The notes below the pieces were generated by a model. It was not told the origin of the DNA. It worked only from the letters and a program-made list of their open reading frames with translations, and did no database searches. Both the position numbers and the translations under genes were made by a program. Positions 62,849-64,000 of a stretch of 64,000 nt of DNA are shown here, piece by piece; the first letter of the stretch is position 1; every line of letters begins with the position of its first letter. Source of the DNA: an uncultured Dehalococcoidia bacterium (lineage in GTDB: Bacteria; Chloroflexota; Dehalococcoidia; Lucifugimonadales; CATOSD01). The DNA lies in NCBI GenBank assembly GCA_951812395.1, contig CATOSD010000001.1:186001-250000 (forward strand). The letters are read 5' to 3'.

Positions 62849-64000
62849 CTACGCCGCCAGCTCCAGGTTGAGCTCTTCCAGCAGGGCGGGCAATTCGTCG
62901 CCGAACAGGGCGTAGGCGCGCGCTAGGCCGCCGTTCTGGGTGAAGGGCGCGTAGGCGAAATCGCCGATGTCTATGCTGACGCTGCCCGCTATGTGGTCGC
63001 GGATGTCGGCGAGCCAGCGCAACTGCTCGTCGGTGAAGGCGCGGCCGGCGGCCTGCTGCGAGGCCAGCCAGGCGTCGTATCGCGCGCGCACCCCGTCCGC
63101 AAAGGGCGCGAGCTCGTCGGCGTCGCCGATGGCGTAGCGCACTACGGACACTATGTCGGCCAACTGCCGTTGCCCGGACCCGCGCACCTTGGACCGGTCC
63201 AGCCGGCGGTACGCTTCCCACAGCCGTTCGGTGGTCCAGGAGTGGGGCGGCGACCTGAGCGCGTCGGCCAGCGCCCTGATGTCGGCGTGGCGCAGCCGCT
63301 GTGCGTACGGGCGCGCGTACAGCAACTGCAGCGCGGTTATCTCGTCCTGATTGGCCTCGACGTACTCGCGGAACGATTTCACTGTCTCGTCGGCGTCGGC
63401 GACGGTGAAGCCGGCCTCCAGGACGGTGTCCACGCTCACCGTGTCGATGGTCTGCTCGTAGGCGCGGTGAACGTCCGCCAGCTTCTGGCGCAGGTCAGGG
63501 TTAGCGGCGAAGGGTAGCGCGGCGTCCTCCAGCAACTGCTTGCGCGCCTCGACCACCGCCGACTCGGGCGGATCGTCCAGGCCGGTGGCGGCTTGCGCGG
63601 CGTCCAGGGCGGCGTCCGGGTCGTCGGCGTTGGCGAGGCCCGCGATGAGATCCCGCAAAGGCACGTCGTTGGCCGCGGACTCGATGCTCGCGCGGTCCGC
63701 GGGCGAGAGGCGGCGGTTCAGCCGCGCCAGCCTGCTTGCCAGCGACGTCAGGACATCCGGGTCGCGGTCGCCCAGGCTCACGCGCTCCAGCAGCTTGTCG
63801 AACGGCACGGTCCGACGCCTATCCAGGGTGTAGGTGTCACCCAGGCTGGCCTCAGTGACACCAACGGCGTCCACGATGACGAAGCGTTCCTTGCTTTGAG
63901 CGTCTGGTGTCACGGCGGTGAAGTCAGTGTCCGAGATGGTGCGGACTCCGCGGCCCTTCATCTGCTCGAAGAAGTTGCGGCTGCGGACGTTACGCATGAA
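62849..64000 (-). CDS. hsdR: Type I restriction R subunit, EcoEI type (C-terminal part; runs off window)
   Basis: The frame is open to base 64000, so the start lies outside. It begins within helicase motif VI (NFFEQMKGRGVRTI), then SDTDFTAVTPDAQSKERFVIVDAVGV and the EcoEI-type C-terminal domain (SFREYVEANQDEITALQLLYARPY). It is of a different class from the HsdR tail at 59238-59711, so two type I systems contributed to this island. Confidence 0.9.
   Translation of the reverse strand, partial: FMRNVRSRNFFEQMKGRGVRTISDTDFTAVTPDAQSKERFVIVDAVGVTEASLGDTYTLDRRRTVPFDKLLERVSLGDRDPDVLTSLASRLARLNRRLSPADRASIESAANDVPLRDLIAGLANADDPDAALDAAQAATGLDDPPESAVVEARKQLLEDAALPFAANPDLRQKLADVHRAYEQTIDTVSVDTVLEAGFTVADADETVKSFREYVEANQDEITALQLLYARPYAQRLRHADIRALADALRSPPHSWTTERLWEAYRRLDRSKVRGSGQRQLADIVSVVRYAIGDADELAPFADGVRARYDAWLASQQAAGRAFTDEQLRWLADIRDHIAGSVSIDIGDFAYAPFTQNGGLARAYALFGDELPALLEELNLELAA

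Overview
The window is a high-GC bacterial chromosome segment. Gene content suggests a Chloroflexota lineage of the Dehalococcoidia/SAR202 type. The supporting genes are an F420/LLM-type oxidoreductase, several FAD-linked oxidases, a phosphotriesterase-family hydrolase, PEP-mutase and DHDPS-like aldolases, a short rsmH-ftsA-ftsZ cluster with no murein genes beside it, and hairpin intergenic repeats. This placement is inference; there is no rRNA or other marker here. I saw no rRNA, tRNA or CRISPR array.

Region 1 (1-15971) is a co-directional array of exported proteins in which two gene types alternate. Type A is a secreted protein with fibronectin-like domains and a metzincin-like HEXXH protease domain; the copies after the first carry a lipoprotein N-terminus. 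Type B is a TolB/PD40 beta-propeller followed by leucine-rich repeats. The order is A1 (cut by the window start), B1, A2, B2, A3, B3, A4 (truncated). A2 and A3 each carry a frameshift, B2 is split by an IS5-family element with clean ends, and A4 breaks off into an out-of-frame Fn3/cadherin fragment. A 988-bp near-identical direct repeat joins the B1/A2 and B3/A4 boundaries.

Region 2 (16-46 kb) is mostly ordinary metabolism and housekeeping. It holds two Opp-type ABC ATPases, an AGPS-like flavoprotein, ftsZ-ftsA-rsmH, a MoaB/MogA-like gene that seems to start at ATC, trmD, a PEP-mutase-family lyase, a geranylgeranyl-reductase-like flavoprotein, a nucleotidyltransferase (GalU type), a TPR protein, a DCC protein, a membrane-anchored molybdopterin oxidoreductase, a VOC protein, a PHP-like phosphotriesterase homologue, a class II Fic protein, an LLM flavoprotein, an M16 peptidase, a beta-hydroxyacid dehydrogenase, two thioredoxin-fold lipoproteins, a HigBA-like toxin-antitoxin pair, a large FAD/Fe-S dehydrogenase and a DUF418 membrane protein. 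About ten copies of a 40-bp hairpin repeat lie between genes, all in the same orientation.

Region 3 (46-49.7 kb) is a scrambled island. An Mrr-like nuclease is followed by a Fic gene split in two. The split holds the 3' part of a group II intron (HNH end of the maturase and domain V) with an extra lipoprotein gene between them.

Region 4 (49.9-58.6 kb) returns to metabolism: a DHDPS-family aldolase, an MfnB-like synthase with a TusA-like C-terminal domain, YtxH-type membrane proteins, prephenate dehydratase, a KtrA/KtrB potassium uptake pair, an HPP protein, a sugar-nucleotide epimerase and an SDR.

Region 5 (59.2-64 kb) is a decayed defence and toxin-antitoxin island on the minus strand. It has an EcoEI-type HsdR (running off the window), an RHH/Doc pair, two HicB-like genes (one broken), a RelE-like pair, an Abi-like protein overlapping hsdS, and an hsdS joined directly to the tail of a second hsdR.
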